From NCBI RefSeq assembly GCF_046630445.1, contig NC_092333.1, forward strand, positions 186,063,001 through 186,127,000: a stretch of 64,000 bases of DNA. The letters run 5' to 3'. The translations under genes and the position numbers were made by a program. The notes below the pieces were generated by a model, which was not told where the DNA came from, did not search any database, and saw nothing but the letters and a program-made list of their open reading frames with translations. Source of the stretch: Rutidosis leptorrhynchoides. Its lineage: Eukaryota > Streptophyta > Magnoliopsida > Asterales > Asteraceae. Below are positions 34,057-48,006 of this stretch, one piece after another. Positions within the stretch are counted from its first letter, which is position 1. Each line of letters begins with the position of its first letter.

Positions 34057-35156
34057 TGAAATGACCCGTTCATATACATTATAAACGATTCATAATAGTT
34101 GATTACATAGCGAGGTATTTGACCACTATATGATACATTTTACAAACATTACATTCGTTTTAAAAAGACAAACTTTCTTTACAACGAAAGTTGACGGCAT
34201 GCATACCATTTCATAATACATCCAACTATAATTGACTTAAAAATAATCTTGATGAACTCAATGACTCGAATGCAACGTCTTTCAAAATATGCCATGAATG
34301 ACTCCAAGTAATATCCTTAAAATGAGCTAATGCACAGCAGAAGATTTCTTTAATACCTGAGAATAAACATGCTTTAAAGTGTCAACCAAAAGGTTGGTGA
34401 GTTCATAGGTTTATCATAACAATCATTTCAATATATTAATAGACCACAAGATTTCCGTTTATAAATATATGTACACTCGCAAGTGTATAAAACCGTTCTG
34501 CTTATGTTGAGGCCTCAGTAACCAACCTTAACAATAATATAATAAGTCATCTTCGCAAAGATGGATACGTACACTCGCAAGTGTATAAATAATCCTCGAA
34601 GTACTAAACATCCGCCCACTAGCTCTTATGTCTAGTGCAGCCTACAGGATGGGGGTGTTAAGCCCGATAGATCTATCTTTAGGATTCGCGCTCACATGCT
34701 CTTATAACATGTAACTAAATTACCTAGCACATCAATCCGCAGAATTATCATTTTTGATCACTTGTCTCTATTTCGTAAAGCATTTATAAAAGCAGCGCAT
34801 GTATTCTCAGCCCAAAAATATATATTGCAAAAGCAATTAAAAAGGGAGCAAATGAAACTCACCATACTGTATTTCGTAGTAAAAATACATATTTAACAAG
34901 TGCAAGGTTGGCCTCGGATTCACGAACGTATCAATATTGAGATTTAATATTGCAAGAAAGTACGTAGACGCAACGGAGATGATAAACACTAGATTGACCT
35001 CACGAGCATACCCATGAACCATACCCATCACCTCCATAGCTATAACCCATAATTTCCTTAGCTTCGACTCATTCAAAAAACTATTTTGAAATCACTCGGA
35101 CATCACTCCATCGTAATATTTTATGTATACTAATAATATCTTGAAATAATACAGAG

Positions 35157-35204
<48 letters not shown>

Positions 35205-36228
35205 AATCGATTGAGAGAGTTTAGAGAAATATATTTTCAAGTTTATATGAAATAATGAAACCTATTGAATTCTATTTATAATAGATTTTTGAATTATTAA
35301 AGTGAATTATTAAAGTATGAATTATTAAAGTGAATTATTAAAGTATGAATTATTAAAGTGAATTATTAAAGTGAATTATTAAAGTGAATTATTAAAGTGA
35401 ATTATTAAAGTATGAATTATTAAAGTGAATTATTAAAGTATGAATTATTAAAGTGAATTATTAAAGTTAAAGTAAAGTAAAAGTAAAGTAAAGGTAAAGT
35501 TAAAGTATAGTAAAAGTATAAAAACTATGTATGTATAATACGCGTTTAAATATATATAATATTAATTTAAATCGTTATATATATTTAATGAAATAAAATA
35601 TAAATATCATTATATTTATTATACTGGTTAAGTAATGAATTGTCAATAGTGATTCTAGATATTTATAAAACTTATATATATTTTAATAATATAGTTCTTT
35701 TTAAACTGAAAACGTTTTTGTACGTTTGAAAATAGATTAATAGAATATTATGGAAACCAATTCTCCACTAACTTTTGTCTAACTTTCGTAAATGACACTT
35801 TTTGTTTTTATTTATAAATAGCTTTACAAATTATTCCGAATACCGTTAAAAGGAATAGATTTTCTCAATCATAGTGGACCTCTCAACAGAGACTTGTAAT
35901 CATAATTCAATGCTTCTGATAATTCAAGCATTTAATATATTTTTTTTAATTTCGTCGATAATCATATTGAAACAAATACGTTCATGTAAAGCATTATACG
36001 TTTAAATACTTTTTTGACATTTTCAATTTATAATATATACACATATACATACATATTCATATATGTTCATTTAATGGTTCGTGAATCATTGGAATTTGGT
36101 CGAGGTTTAAATGAATGTATAAACATAGTTTAAAATCCTTGAGATTTAACTTAACAAACATTGCTTATCGTGTCAGAATAATATAAAGATAAAGTTTAAA
36201 TTTAGTCGGAAATTTCTGGGTCGTCACA
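34057..36228 (-). repeat. El-5 3' LTR (2172 bp)
   Basis: In element sense TGTGACGACCCAGAAATT ... GGGTCATTTCA. The 5' LTR ends in ...TTTTA instead, one change at the terminal dinucleotide. It holds a 13-bp minisatellite (35291-35469, about 13 units of GAATTATTAAAGT) and a short (TA)n tract (about 35159-35201). A 79-codon ORF in element sense (35076 down to 34837) recurs in the other LTR; no domain seen. Confidence 0.92.
35291..35469. repeat. 13-bp minisatellite in El-5 3' LTR
   Basis: About 13 units of GAATTATTAAAGT, some with an added AT, followed by a shorter AAAGTA-type array to about 35520. About 11 units are found in the other LTR. Confidence 0.9.
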
Positions 36229-36250
36229 GTACCTACCCGTTAAAGAAATT
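36229..36250 (-). promoter_or_regulatory. El-5 polypurine tract
   Basis: In element sense GAAATTTCTTTAACGGGTAGGTAC abuts TGTGACGACCC, the usual plant chromovirus arrangement. El-6 has a matching site at 50374. Confidence 0.65.
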
Positions 36251-38860
36251 TCGTCCCCGAAATTTGATAGAGGTCGTCATGAGTAACAATGAGAATGTTA
36301 TTATGACGATTATAAAGTTTTATCATGTCTAAGAAGTATGGATAAAATAATTCGATTACTCGAAGCGTATGAGGGAAGTTATCGTAAATGAAGGAAATAA
36401 GATTATAGTGATTCGTCATATCTTTTGACGTCATCACAATTGATCTCCGAATTTAAAGAAAATCTTTGTAATCTATGTTGGATTTGATGCTTCGGTGATT
36501 AAAGAGATTATGATTCTCTTCGAATTAATACGATAATCCATCTTGATTTCTCTGTCGGGTATTTCACTATAAATCCACCTCCTTCGTTTCCTTACAACTC
36601 ACACCTTCTATTCTTTCTCCCTCAACTCATATTTTAAAGTATTTGTCAATATGCTTCATCCAGTACTGATTCTCGATATACTCCTCACTTTCATATCTGT
36701 CATTCTTCTTTTTCATCTGCCTCCGGAAGAATCTATTTACTTCTACTATACTCTTGGTTTTATAGTGTTTTTAGTTCTCCCGTGTCTTTATATTGCTATA
36801 TGCATTGATATATACGGTTTGTGATTTCTGGGTTGTTGTTGGGTTTTATATCTTCCCTTATATTTCAAAGTCCTTGCTTCTTCTATAATCATTTTCATCC
36901 ACAGTTAATGCTCTCTTCTATTTGCTATGATTTATACTCCCATTTCTAGTTCGGAGCTTTTTCCTTTCGTTTCTTCTTCTTGCGATTAAGCACCGCTTGT
37001 AATGGTCCAGAATTCGCAGATATAAATTTCGGAATGAACATTGTTAATGTTCTAGGAAGGAAATTGTAATGACACGATCTTGATTTGTTAATTTACCAAA
37101 ATACCCTGAAAAGACTGAATCATCAAGAAAATATATTCTTGATATTTTTAGAGATTAAATAGAATACAAGAGTCGTGTAACATAGCACATGATGACGTTA
37201 TGATCTGTGAATCATCATGTTCCATTTAGAAACTCAGCATGAATTACTGTAATATAATCACGTTGATCAAGTGTCATTATATTATACTAACTCATGCTTC
37301 AGCTCCCAACACTTCTTCAAGAATATTCCTATTTTAAACTCGAATGTTTCAGAATTTAGAAACTAAAATAGTTTCCTTTATGATATAATACAGATAGCGC
37401 GAAGAGGTAAATGATTTCAGATAAGAATAATTATAAAAATATCTTCAGAAGTATGGATGATATTTATAATGAAAGATACGATGATATCTTAGAATGTCTA
37501 ATATCAGAGGATGATGAAGGATATTGTCCGTAGGGGTTTAGAGTTAGGAGCAAGGTATTCTTTAATGACTTCAGCAAGTAATGAATCATTTGGATCCTTT
37601 GAAGGCAGGTTCAGCCTTTATGATTTGGCCACGGCCTCCTTCATACTTTGCTCAATCCGTTTTCCAGTTCTAAAGCTTCTCTTTTTCTGAGCTTTGCCAA
37701 TATACTATCCTTTGTAATCCAACTTTTTACTGTTAAGGTCGTTTACAGTTTTTGTTGCTTCATCAGCATTTTTCAAAATTTCGAGAACTGGTTCGCAGTT
37801 TAGGGTGTTTTTCAGAAATTTCTCATTCAAAGAATGTAAGTCTTGGAGGTAGACGTTGTGTGTATATGTAATTGTTGATGTAGACATGCTGCGAGGTTTC
37901 AAAATACTGATTGCTGATTCTCAATAATTGGTATGGCAATTCTTGTTATAAGGTACGAATAAATATATGATAGGGTTTCGATAATTATAATGATTTTTTT
38001 TTTTGGAAAGTCAAAGATCAGTGAAGTTGTTGGTAAGTTTATTGCTAATGTGGTGAATATAAACGATTCCCCGGTAACGTTGGCGAAATGGCAACGTATT
38101 TATCGAGGTTATAATAAGACTAGTCCGACTGAAAAGTCGAAGTTGACTTGCTGGAGCTGTGACAAAACTGTCTACTTTGAAAAGGAATTGAAAAGTCATT
38201 TTAGCTAATAAATGCCAAAGGGTCTGACACGGATACGCGTTGAACTATGACTTTGGCTTCGAGAGCTTTTTAGGTACATAAATGTGGGTAATATGTGGTT
38301 GGATCATCATCTCGATTGTTCATTGTTTGAAGTGTCTTCGAAAACTTCGGAGAGTTTGAACACAGTTTGTAATCGTTAATATACATATGATGTTCTAACA
38401 CAGTTTTGAAGTCAAAGTATAGCTTTGAAAGATGTAGGAATCTAAGAGTGATATCTTCTGTTAAATCATGACTTGGATTTTGATTTGTCAAAATCAGAAT
38501 GCGTAATCAAATTTGGGTGAGAATGGTTGTTTTGATTACTATACAAGAATGTATATTGCTGTGAGATTTTGGGAGTATAGTTGATGATTTGCTTAATCAG
38601 ATTCGAAAAATGTAACATATTAATTGTGAATTTATATATCTCTCGGGTATTACCTACCCGTTAAATTTTTTTTTCACAATTAATATTTTGTACAACAGAA
38701 TTTTATTACAGTCTTTATGAAAATATATATGTGCATATTTTCTTCAGATGTAACATAGATTTAATGAGTTAATATTAAATTAAACTCATTTGATTTACGG
38801 TTGAAAGTAGAACTGAATAATCCCTAAAGACTTTAGAAATTACATAACTTCTACGGAGTA
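36251..38860 (-). other. El-5 internal region, no recognisable gene
   Basis: AT-rich, only short frames. The 65-codon frame at 37902-37705 (minus) has a plausible protein-like make-up, but no known domain and no support from a second copy. No gag, RT or integrase motif in any frame. Confidence 0.6.
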
Positions 38861-38867
38861 TTTATTC

Positions 38868-39192
38868 AATAAAATTGAAATTATGAATTAATACTTCGTT
38901 ATTTGTTGGTGTTTGTAACCCTTGCACCATATTCTCTAAAGCCACTACTCGAGTGCGAAGCGCGTTGACTTCTTCTGTTACACCGGGGTGATTGTCGGTT
39001 CGGACGAGCGGATAAATAAAATCTAGAATTTGATGTAGTATATAATCATGACGAGATACTCTGAAAATGAGAGAGCAAATGGTGTTTCAGACCGGTTCGC
39101 CGGTAAGTGCTTCAGGTTCATCGCCAAGAGGGCAATGTGGTGGATGGAAGGGATCACCTTCTTCTTGTCTCCAATTATTAAGGAGGCTACGA
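38868..39192 (-). pseudogene. El-5 decayed ORF of unknown function
   Basis: Reading leftwards from about 39192, a frame holds RSLLNNWRQEEGDPFHPPHC, then a TGA, then a stretch ending VTEEVNALRTRVVALENMVQGL, which looks like a coiled coil, and closes near 38868. It lies between the primer site and the rest of the internal region, where gag would start. I do not recognise the product. Two stops (one just upstream, one inside) make it a remnant. Confidence 0.45.
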
Positions 39193-39711
39193 ACCTATCC
39201 CCAATTCATCCAGAATAGATGATGGCTAATTGGTTGATCCATTCCGGTCACACTGCTTTCGGAGCTTGAGTGGGATTCCATATCGGAATTCGAGGGACTT
39301 GAACTAATGACGAATTCCATTTTGTTCGATTGAATAAAGGATTTTTCGATATGAAATGATTTTTCGGCTATCGGGTGGTTTTCTAATTACATAGAATATC
39401 TATATATATAGCGCAAAAGATTTCGTAGATTACGGAGGAATTTACGAAATATGTCAGGCAAAGTTTACAGTAACAGATACGTTAAGATATGAATTAGCAG
39501 ATACGCTAAGATATGAATTTTGTCTATACACTATTCATGCAATCAATGCAATAAGATGTGTCTAGACTAAGAATGATAAGCAAGTAATTTCTGACAAGAA
39601 TGATGAGCAAAACTTTTGACATGCAGACACGGTCGAAGTCCAGACTCACTAATGCATCCTAACGACTATCAGTTAGACACACTAATGCAGACCTGGTTCG
39701 CTAAGACCACC

Positions 39712-39723
39712 GCTCTGATACCA
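39712..39723 (-). promoter_or_regulatory. El-5 primer-binding site (initiator tRNA-Met)
   Basis: TGGTATCAGAGC in element sense, two bases after the 5' LTR end, followed by GGTGGTC. Confidence 0.85.
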
Positions 39724-39725
39724 AC

Positions 39726-41939
<2,214 letters not shown>

Positions 41940-41956
41940 TCTCCCCCCATTCTGAA

Positions 41957-42424
41957 TTTTTTTTTTTTTTAGGTTTTACGAGATGAAGACTTCCTGTTAA
42001 CTAAACCATGGTCTAATGCTACACGCTTTGATCACTAAACGTAATAATGACACCCTTCCAAGTGAATTGGTATCATTAATCAGAGGTAAATTGGACGGAG
42101 TAAGAAAAGAATTCAGGAACGAAAATAATAAGTTATAGTTTGGTAAAGGAAAATCAAAATCCGCAGCGAAAAGAAGAGCACGACACCTTGAAAGATGTCA
42201 CAAATGCGGAAAATGGTCACACGAAGGTAAATGTTCAAATAATCAAACATATTCAAATACCGAATTCGTTACTTTATGCAGAGATGGACCGTTCATATGT
42301 TTCGAAGAAAAAACGTTGAATGCTCGAGGTTACGCCTATGTAGCTATGGAAAACCAATTAGTCCGACTATCTTATGAGTGAGCTAAAACAGGTCACTAAG
42401 AATTCTATTTCACAGGTAAGTATG
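41957..42424 (+). other. Exon-like module with splice-type borders in El-4
   Basis: A 14-T run followed by AG (41957-41972) is a strong acceptor-like signal, and CAGGTAAGTATG at 42413-42424 is a near-perfect plant donor. The roughly 440 bp between them hold a CCHC-type frame. The segment is missing from El-3, whose sequence passes directly from the words before it to those near 42905. Splicing itself is inferred. Confidence 0.45.
42139..42381 (+). CDS. Small CCHC-like ORF in El-4 3' region
   Basis: Open frame of 80 codons without its own clear start. A stop at 42136 separates it from a further readable upstream stretch in the same frame. It holds a basic stretch (KSAAKRRARHLER), then CHKCGKWSHEGKC at about 42196-42234, a CX2CX4HX3C array one residue short of a standard retroviral knuckle, and a tail with further Cys residues, ending at 42379-42381. 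It is not part of gag, which has its own knuckle at 29436. Possible spliced accessory protein; unknown. Confidence 0.4.
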   Translation, partial: FGKGKSKSAAKRRARHLERCHKCGKWSHEGKCSNNQTYSNTEFVTLCRDGPFICFEEKTLNARGYAYVAMENQLVRLSYE

Positions 42425-43717
42425 TACAGTTTTTATTTTTATTTTTATTATTTTTAACCTTTTGATAATAAACGCTAAATTGTTCGCTATAAAGTATTAA
42501 ATTGGTATTCAATAAAATTAGGTATGCGTAACCGAAATTATTGATATCATACAAAAATTTACTACATCACTGCGAAATTTACAGTTTATTCTTAAAGTAT
42601 AAATATCTTTAATCAATCAACCCAAAATATTTCAGAAATTCGTCAGGAGTAAAACTAGGTAATATAGCCGAAATTACTTTACCGAAAAGAGGGGCGTATA
42701 TTTTTGATAATATTTGATTGATTAGAGTGGGATAAAAGACCAAAAAGAATTTTAATTTTTAATTTTACTATGTTTTTAAATTTAATATATAAATATTAAA
42801 TTAATATTGTAAACTTTTTAAATCAATATATTTAAGTTTGTAAGTATTTTAAAAATTAATATTTTTAATATAAGTTTATAAAATTAATGTACAAAAATAT
42901 TAATAATATTAATATGAAATTTTATGCATTTTAAATTTAAGTTTGGAATTTAAAAACAAAAATTTACTTTATTTCATTAAGTTAAAGATTTGATATTTAA
43001 AATTCGTCGTGAGTTGAAAACTATGTCATGGAACCAAAATTGCTTTACCCGAGGGCGGGACGAGAAATTTTATTATCATTATTTTTAATCGTATTGATCT
43101 AAAGTATGCCAAAAACATTTTAAAAAAAAACAAACAAACGCCAATATGTTTGGAAACTTTGGTAAAATTTAATCATTTTTCTACGCTAGTCACCCTCAAT
43201 AATTTAAATTGTTACTGATTTCTTGCAAATGAGGGTATTGCAAGATCTTAAGTGTGGGAAGGGGTTAAATTCTTTCAAATTTTTAAAATTTTTAACTTAT
43301 ACACTTGGTTACCGTTAAAAATACTAGTAACGCAGTAGTTGTATTAGAATCTAGTGCTCTCTGATAATAAAGAACAACCCTAGTCTTATATACTGACTAC
43401 CCAATTCTAGTAAAATTTTCAAAATTTTCAATTAAATGAATTCAAAATCATATTTATACATATTTATGAACGATAAAACTAGGTATTAATACCGAAATTA
43501 TTGTTACCTCGGAAAGGACATAAATTGAGAAACAACCCAAAATGTTAGAATTCATTTAAAATGGAATAGAGGACAATAAAAAGGAAAATAAAAGCCAAGT
43601 GTGGGAAAATTTACCAAGTTCTTTAAAACATATATCACATATTTTGTACAAAGATACTTTTGTTTTGTACAAAATTAACCATTTTACCCAGAAAATTGTA
43701 ATATATTTGAAAGAAAG

Positions 43718-43924
43718 ATGGATCTACACGATGAATCAATTCCATCATTAAAAGGAAGTAAAGTCTTCCGAAAAAGACACGTGCTTCTTGATTTAGGTCA
43801 TGAAGTTGTCGTCCAGACCAGCTGTAGGTTGACGAAAAATCTAGAAAAGTCATCACTAAAATCAGCTGGAAATCCATGGACCTCAGCATTAAACAGGGTC
43901 GCCAAGTGGTTAGACTTATCCTAA
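43718..43924 (+). CDS. Small ORF (68 codons) in El-4 3' region, unknown
   Basis: Starts MDLHDESIPSLKGSKVF and ends at a stop by 43924. The same frame is readable in El-3 (22395 to 22189, minus) with two stops. No domain. It may be non-coding sequence that happens to be open. Confidence 0.25.
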   Translation: MDLHDESIPSLKGSKVFRKRHVLLDLGHEVVVQTSCRLTKNLEKSSLKSAGNPWTSALNRVAKWLDLS

Positions 43925-44269
43925 CTATGAGAGGATCTGTCTTGTAAAATGGGGAGGACGCTGTGCAAATTAGCTGGATAAGACTAATGAATCAGATCCC
44001 CAGAAAGGATAATCTCCTTAAAAGATCAAAAATCAGCTTTTAAGACTGACATTACTCAATCCTAGAGATTGACTTTTAAAGATTGAGAATTACAAACTCA
44101 TAGAAGTCGATGATATCTAAACTCGAGCTTGAACGAGAAAATATTTTGATCAAAATTACAAACCGATTTGTTTTCTGAAAACCCTATTTTCAATGCGTTC
44201 ATTACCATTGAACGTAAAATCCTACGGATTCACCTAGAATTCATTAGGTCACCTGAACCAAATCGGGTG

Positions 44270-44605
44270 TCAACCGTAAAAACGGTGGTTGCATAGCATG
44301 GTCGAAGACAGGACCTTGTGCCAGACCGGAAAATTATAAGGGTGAGCTTTATTATTGCTCCTACCAAGGATAGTAATTGCATCCGACACGTTATAGACCA
44401 TAATTAAAAGCATGTCAGGGGACATTGCCTTAACAGTTGCTTGTTCAACGCTTTCCTTTACAACCAGAGGGTAGTTTACCGAAAGGTAATATACGGAACA
44501 AGTATACTGGATGTGTTGCTTTCCCAATACAAGGTTAGCAAGTGGGTGACACAAAACCGCAAGTTTTGAGCTAAAATTTTCAAATCTGAAACCCACCAAA
44601 CCCAC
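44270..44605 (-). CDS. Antisense ORF in El-4 3' region (111 codons), unknown
   Basis: Opposite to El-4. Starts MGLVGFRFENFSSKLAVLCH, and matches the El-3 antisense ORF at 21498-21887 for about 95 residues before the frames part. See that entry for limits. Confidence 0.35.
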   Translation of the reverse strand: MGLVGFRFENFSSKLAVLCHPLANLVLGKQHIQYTCSVYYLSVNYPLVVKESVEQATVKAMSPDMLLIMVYNVSDAITILGRSNNKAHPYNFPVWHKVLSSTMLCNHRFYG

Positions 44606-44875
44606 AAAAACAATTTACAAACACCAGTGAAGGGTTATTCCGGAAAACTTATCTAGGGTAAAAGCTAGATTAAATTTTCAAAAGATCAAATGTTTTCATA
44701 AAGATCCAATTTCCTTAAAGGATCTAAATTTTTATAGTCATGTGGGACTGTAAACCACAACGTTACTACCATTGTTTATACCGCAGTATAAAAATCACTG
44801 ATGTACAAAGTGTGATGAATAAAGAAGTGATTATAGTATTTTTATTTCAAGACTGTATTGCTTGAGGAGAAGCAA

Positions 44876-44895
44876 CGCTCAAGTGTGGGAATATT
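44876..44895 (+). promoter_or_regulatory. El-4 polypurine tract
   Basis: CTCAAGTGTGGGAATATT directly before TGATAATGC of the 3' LTR. Confidence 0.75.
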
Positions 44896-46815
44896 TGATA
44901 ATGCTAAAAACGAACATATATTTCATAGCATTATCCCTCAAGAAAGACAAGCTTTTAGTTGCAATTGTTCTATTTACAAGTGATATTCGTTTAAATAATA
45001 AAAGGTGAAGACAAAAGATAGATTCGACGAATTGAAGACGCAAACGACCAAAAAGCTCAAAAGTACGAAATACAATCAAACTGGTTCAAATTATTGATGA
45101 GAAACGTCTCAAAATTACAAGAGTACAAGACGCGAAACGCAAAATACAAGATATTAAATTGTACGCAAGGACGTTCGAAAATCCGGAACCGGGACCAAAG
45201 TCAACTCTCAACGCTCAACGCAACGGAATAAAAATTATGAGTCAACTATGCACAAGAATAAAATATAATATTTAAATAATTATATAAATTATTTATATAT
45301 TATATATTATAATATAAACCGTCGGCAAGCTAGGAGCCAAAGTCTTGTGAGCTGGAAAAAGGGGCCATGCGATCGCATGGCCTGGAAGGCAAAAATCCAT
45401 GCGATCGCATGCCAGTAGGTGACAGCCCACATTGCTATAAATTCGCGTTTTTTGGTTCAATATCCAACATATTTTTCTCTTCTCATTCATCAACGTATAT
45501 ATATATTTATATTTATATTATAATTTTAATTTTAATTTTAAATTCTAATAATAAGGGTATGTTAGCGAATGTTGTAAGGGTATAAGTCGAAATTCTGTCC
45601 GTGTAACGCTACGCTATTTTTAATCACTGTAAGTTATGGTTAATGTTATTTTTAATTTAATGTCTCGTAGCTAAGTTATTATTATGCTTATTTAAAACGA
45701 AGTAATCATGATGTTGGGCTAAAATATTTAAATTTGGGGAATTGGGCTTTGTACCATAATTGGGGTTTGGACAAAAGAACGACACTTGTGGAAATTAGAC
45801 TATGGGCTATTAATGGGTTTTTATATTAACTAAACGATACCTCGTTAATTTAATATATAGACTTATAATTTGACGTATTTATATATAACCACATACGCTT
45901 GACTGGGTACGGTGGGCGGGATATCTATAAATACCAATAATTGTTCATTTTACCGGACACGGAACTGGATTAATAGTTAATAGACTTGTTGAAACAGGGG
46001 TGGATTACATTCAAGGGTAATTGGTGTAATTATTAACAAAGTAGTAAAACCTTGGTTTACACGCAGTCGATAACCTGGTGTATTCATTAAACAAAGTATT
46101 AAGACCTTGTTACAATTCGAATCCCCAATTAGTTGGAATATTTGACTTCGGGAATAAGAATAATTTGGCGAAGGCTTTCGCACTTTATATTTATGACTGA
46201 CGGACTATTATGGACAAATCCGTATGGACATATCGAATAATCCAGGACAAAGAACAATTAATCCATGGGAATAAACTGAAATCAACACGTCAAACATCAT
46301 GATTATGGAAGTTTAAATAAGCATAATTCTTTTATTTCATATTTAATTGCACTTTTAATTATCGTACTCTTTAATTATCAAAATTTTATTTTATCGCACT
46401 TTTATTTATCGCAATTTCATTATCATTATTTACTTTACGCTTTAAATTAAGTTATATTTATTTTTAATATTTTACATTAGGTTTTAACTGCGACTAAAGT
46501 TTTAAAATCGACAAACCGGTCATTAAACGGTAAAACCCCCTTTTATAATAATAATATCACTTATATATATATTTGTATTTTTATAAATTTAAAACTAATA
46601 TAGCGTTAAGCTTATTTAAGAGTTCCCTGTGGACGAACCGGACTTACTAAAAACTACACTACTGTACGATTAGGTACACTGCCTATAAGTATTGTAGCAA
46701 GGTTTAGGTATATCCATTCTATAAATAAATAAATATCTTGTGTAAAATTGTATCGTATTTAATAGTATTTCGTTGTAAAAATAATACTATTTCCTAGTAC
46801 ACCTCGCACACATCA
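44896..46815 (+). repeat. El-4 3' LTR (1920 bp)
   Basis: Direct copy of 25046-26994 with scattered single-base changes and a much shorter (TA)n tract (about 46561-46571). TATA box at 45436-45442. Confidence 0.93.
45366..45411. repeat. Phased palindrome pair, El-4 3' LTR
   Basis: Two perfect CATGCGATCGCATG copies (45366-45379 and 45398-45411), starts 32 bp apart. The first is extended by GGC/GCC to a 20-bp palindrome. The 5' LTR has a C at the centre of its second copy. Confidence 0.95.
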
Positions 46816-46820
46816 ACGAG

Positions 46821-48006
46821 TTATTGTTTGGCCCATTTGGATTGTAAAGAATGTTTTGATTTCGATTGAAGTTTGGCCTTGGCGGTTGATAATTATTTTG
46901 ATAATTATTTCACGGCCTTTGGTTCATGTAGGAAACATTCTCACGTTGTTCCATCGTTTGCTCAATGTGACAATCTTTCGATAAGTGTGGTCCACCGCAT
47001 TGCTCACAACTGATTCGTATTAGGTGAATATCTTTATTCATCTTTTCCATTCGTGTCTCGAAAACATCTATTTTTGCGGAAACGGAATCAAAGTCATGGC
47101 TAGAATTGGCTCTAGCCACTTTAGATGAACGAAAAATATCTTTTTCCTGATGCCACTCATGCTAGTGGGAGGCTGTGTTATCAATAATTTTGTAAGCTTC
47201 AGTTGCGGTTTTCTTCATAATGGAACCACCAGCTGTTATGTCGATGTCTTTTCGTGTAGCAACGTCGCATCCTTGGTAGAATATTTGTACTATTTGATAA
47301 GTGTCTAAACCGTGCTGCGGACATCCTCTCAACAAATTTCCAAATCTTGTCCACGCTTCATATAATGTTTCATTTAACTTTTGTGTGAACGTAACAATTT
47401 CTCCTTGAAGTCTCACAGCTTTAGATGCCGGAAAGAATTGTTTAAGAAATTTTTCAACTAAAACATCCCATGTATCAATCGCCCCTTCAGGTAACGATTC
47501 TAACCAATCTTTGGCTTCTTCCTTTAAAGTCCAGGGAAATAACATGAGATAGATCTGTTCATCGTTAACTTCTCTGATTTTAAATAGAGTACAAATCCTA
47601 TTAAAGGTACGAAGATGTTCGTTTGGATCTTCTTTTGGCGTACCACTATATTGGCATTGATTAGTTACCATGTGTAGGATTTGTCCTTTGATTTCATAAT
47701 CTGGCGCATTAATATCTGGCTTAATAATGGCGTGACCTTGGCCAGTGCGTGTGGCTCTCATTCGGTCTTCCATACTTAGAGGTTCCGTTACTTCCATAAT
47801 TGAATTTGTTGAATTTGAATCACTAGAGGATTCTGATTTAACAGTTTGTGGTTCAGGAGGAATGATTAGTGTTTCAGGATCTTGGAATTGTCCTTGAATA
47901 TCCTCCGGATTCTCAATTGTGAGGTCGGGTTCAAAAAATGGATTATCAGAAATTTGAATTGGAGTACTTGGTCGACTAGATGATGATTCTAAAGAAAAAT
48001 CAACGG
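46821..48006 (-). pseudogene. gag: El-3 gag, central part, broken
   Basis: Reading leftwards from 48006, just after the El-6 insertion: the acidic N-terminal region, MEDRMRATRTGQGHA, the gag core LFPWTLKEEAKDWLESL and the knuckle CEQCGGPHLSKDC (about 47011-46973), whose reading frame here is intact where El-4 has a stop. Stops at 47162-47164 (TAG) and 46910-46912 (TGA, a Gly position). It ends at the El-4 insertion. Nearly identical to El-4 gag in the first 300 residues. Confidence 0.9.

Larger units (their letters stand above)
41945..44875 (+). other. El-4 3' region, right of El-5
   Basis: Contains the exon-like CCHC module (41957-42424), AAGTGTGGG words near 43250 and 43594, a 68-codon frame at 43718-43924 and an antisense ORF at 44270-44605. 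From about 42905 it matches El-3. Confidence 0.65.

Noticed and set aside
35291..35469. CRISPR-like regular repeats in the El-5 LTR
   Set aside because: 13-bp units directly abutting with no unique spacers, in a plant LTR: a minisatellite.
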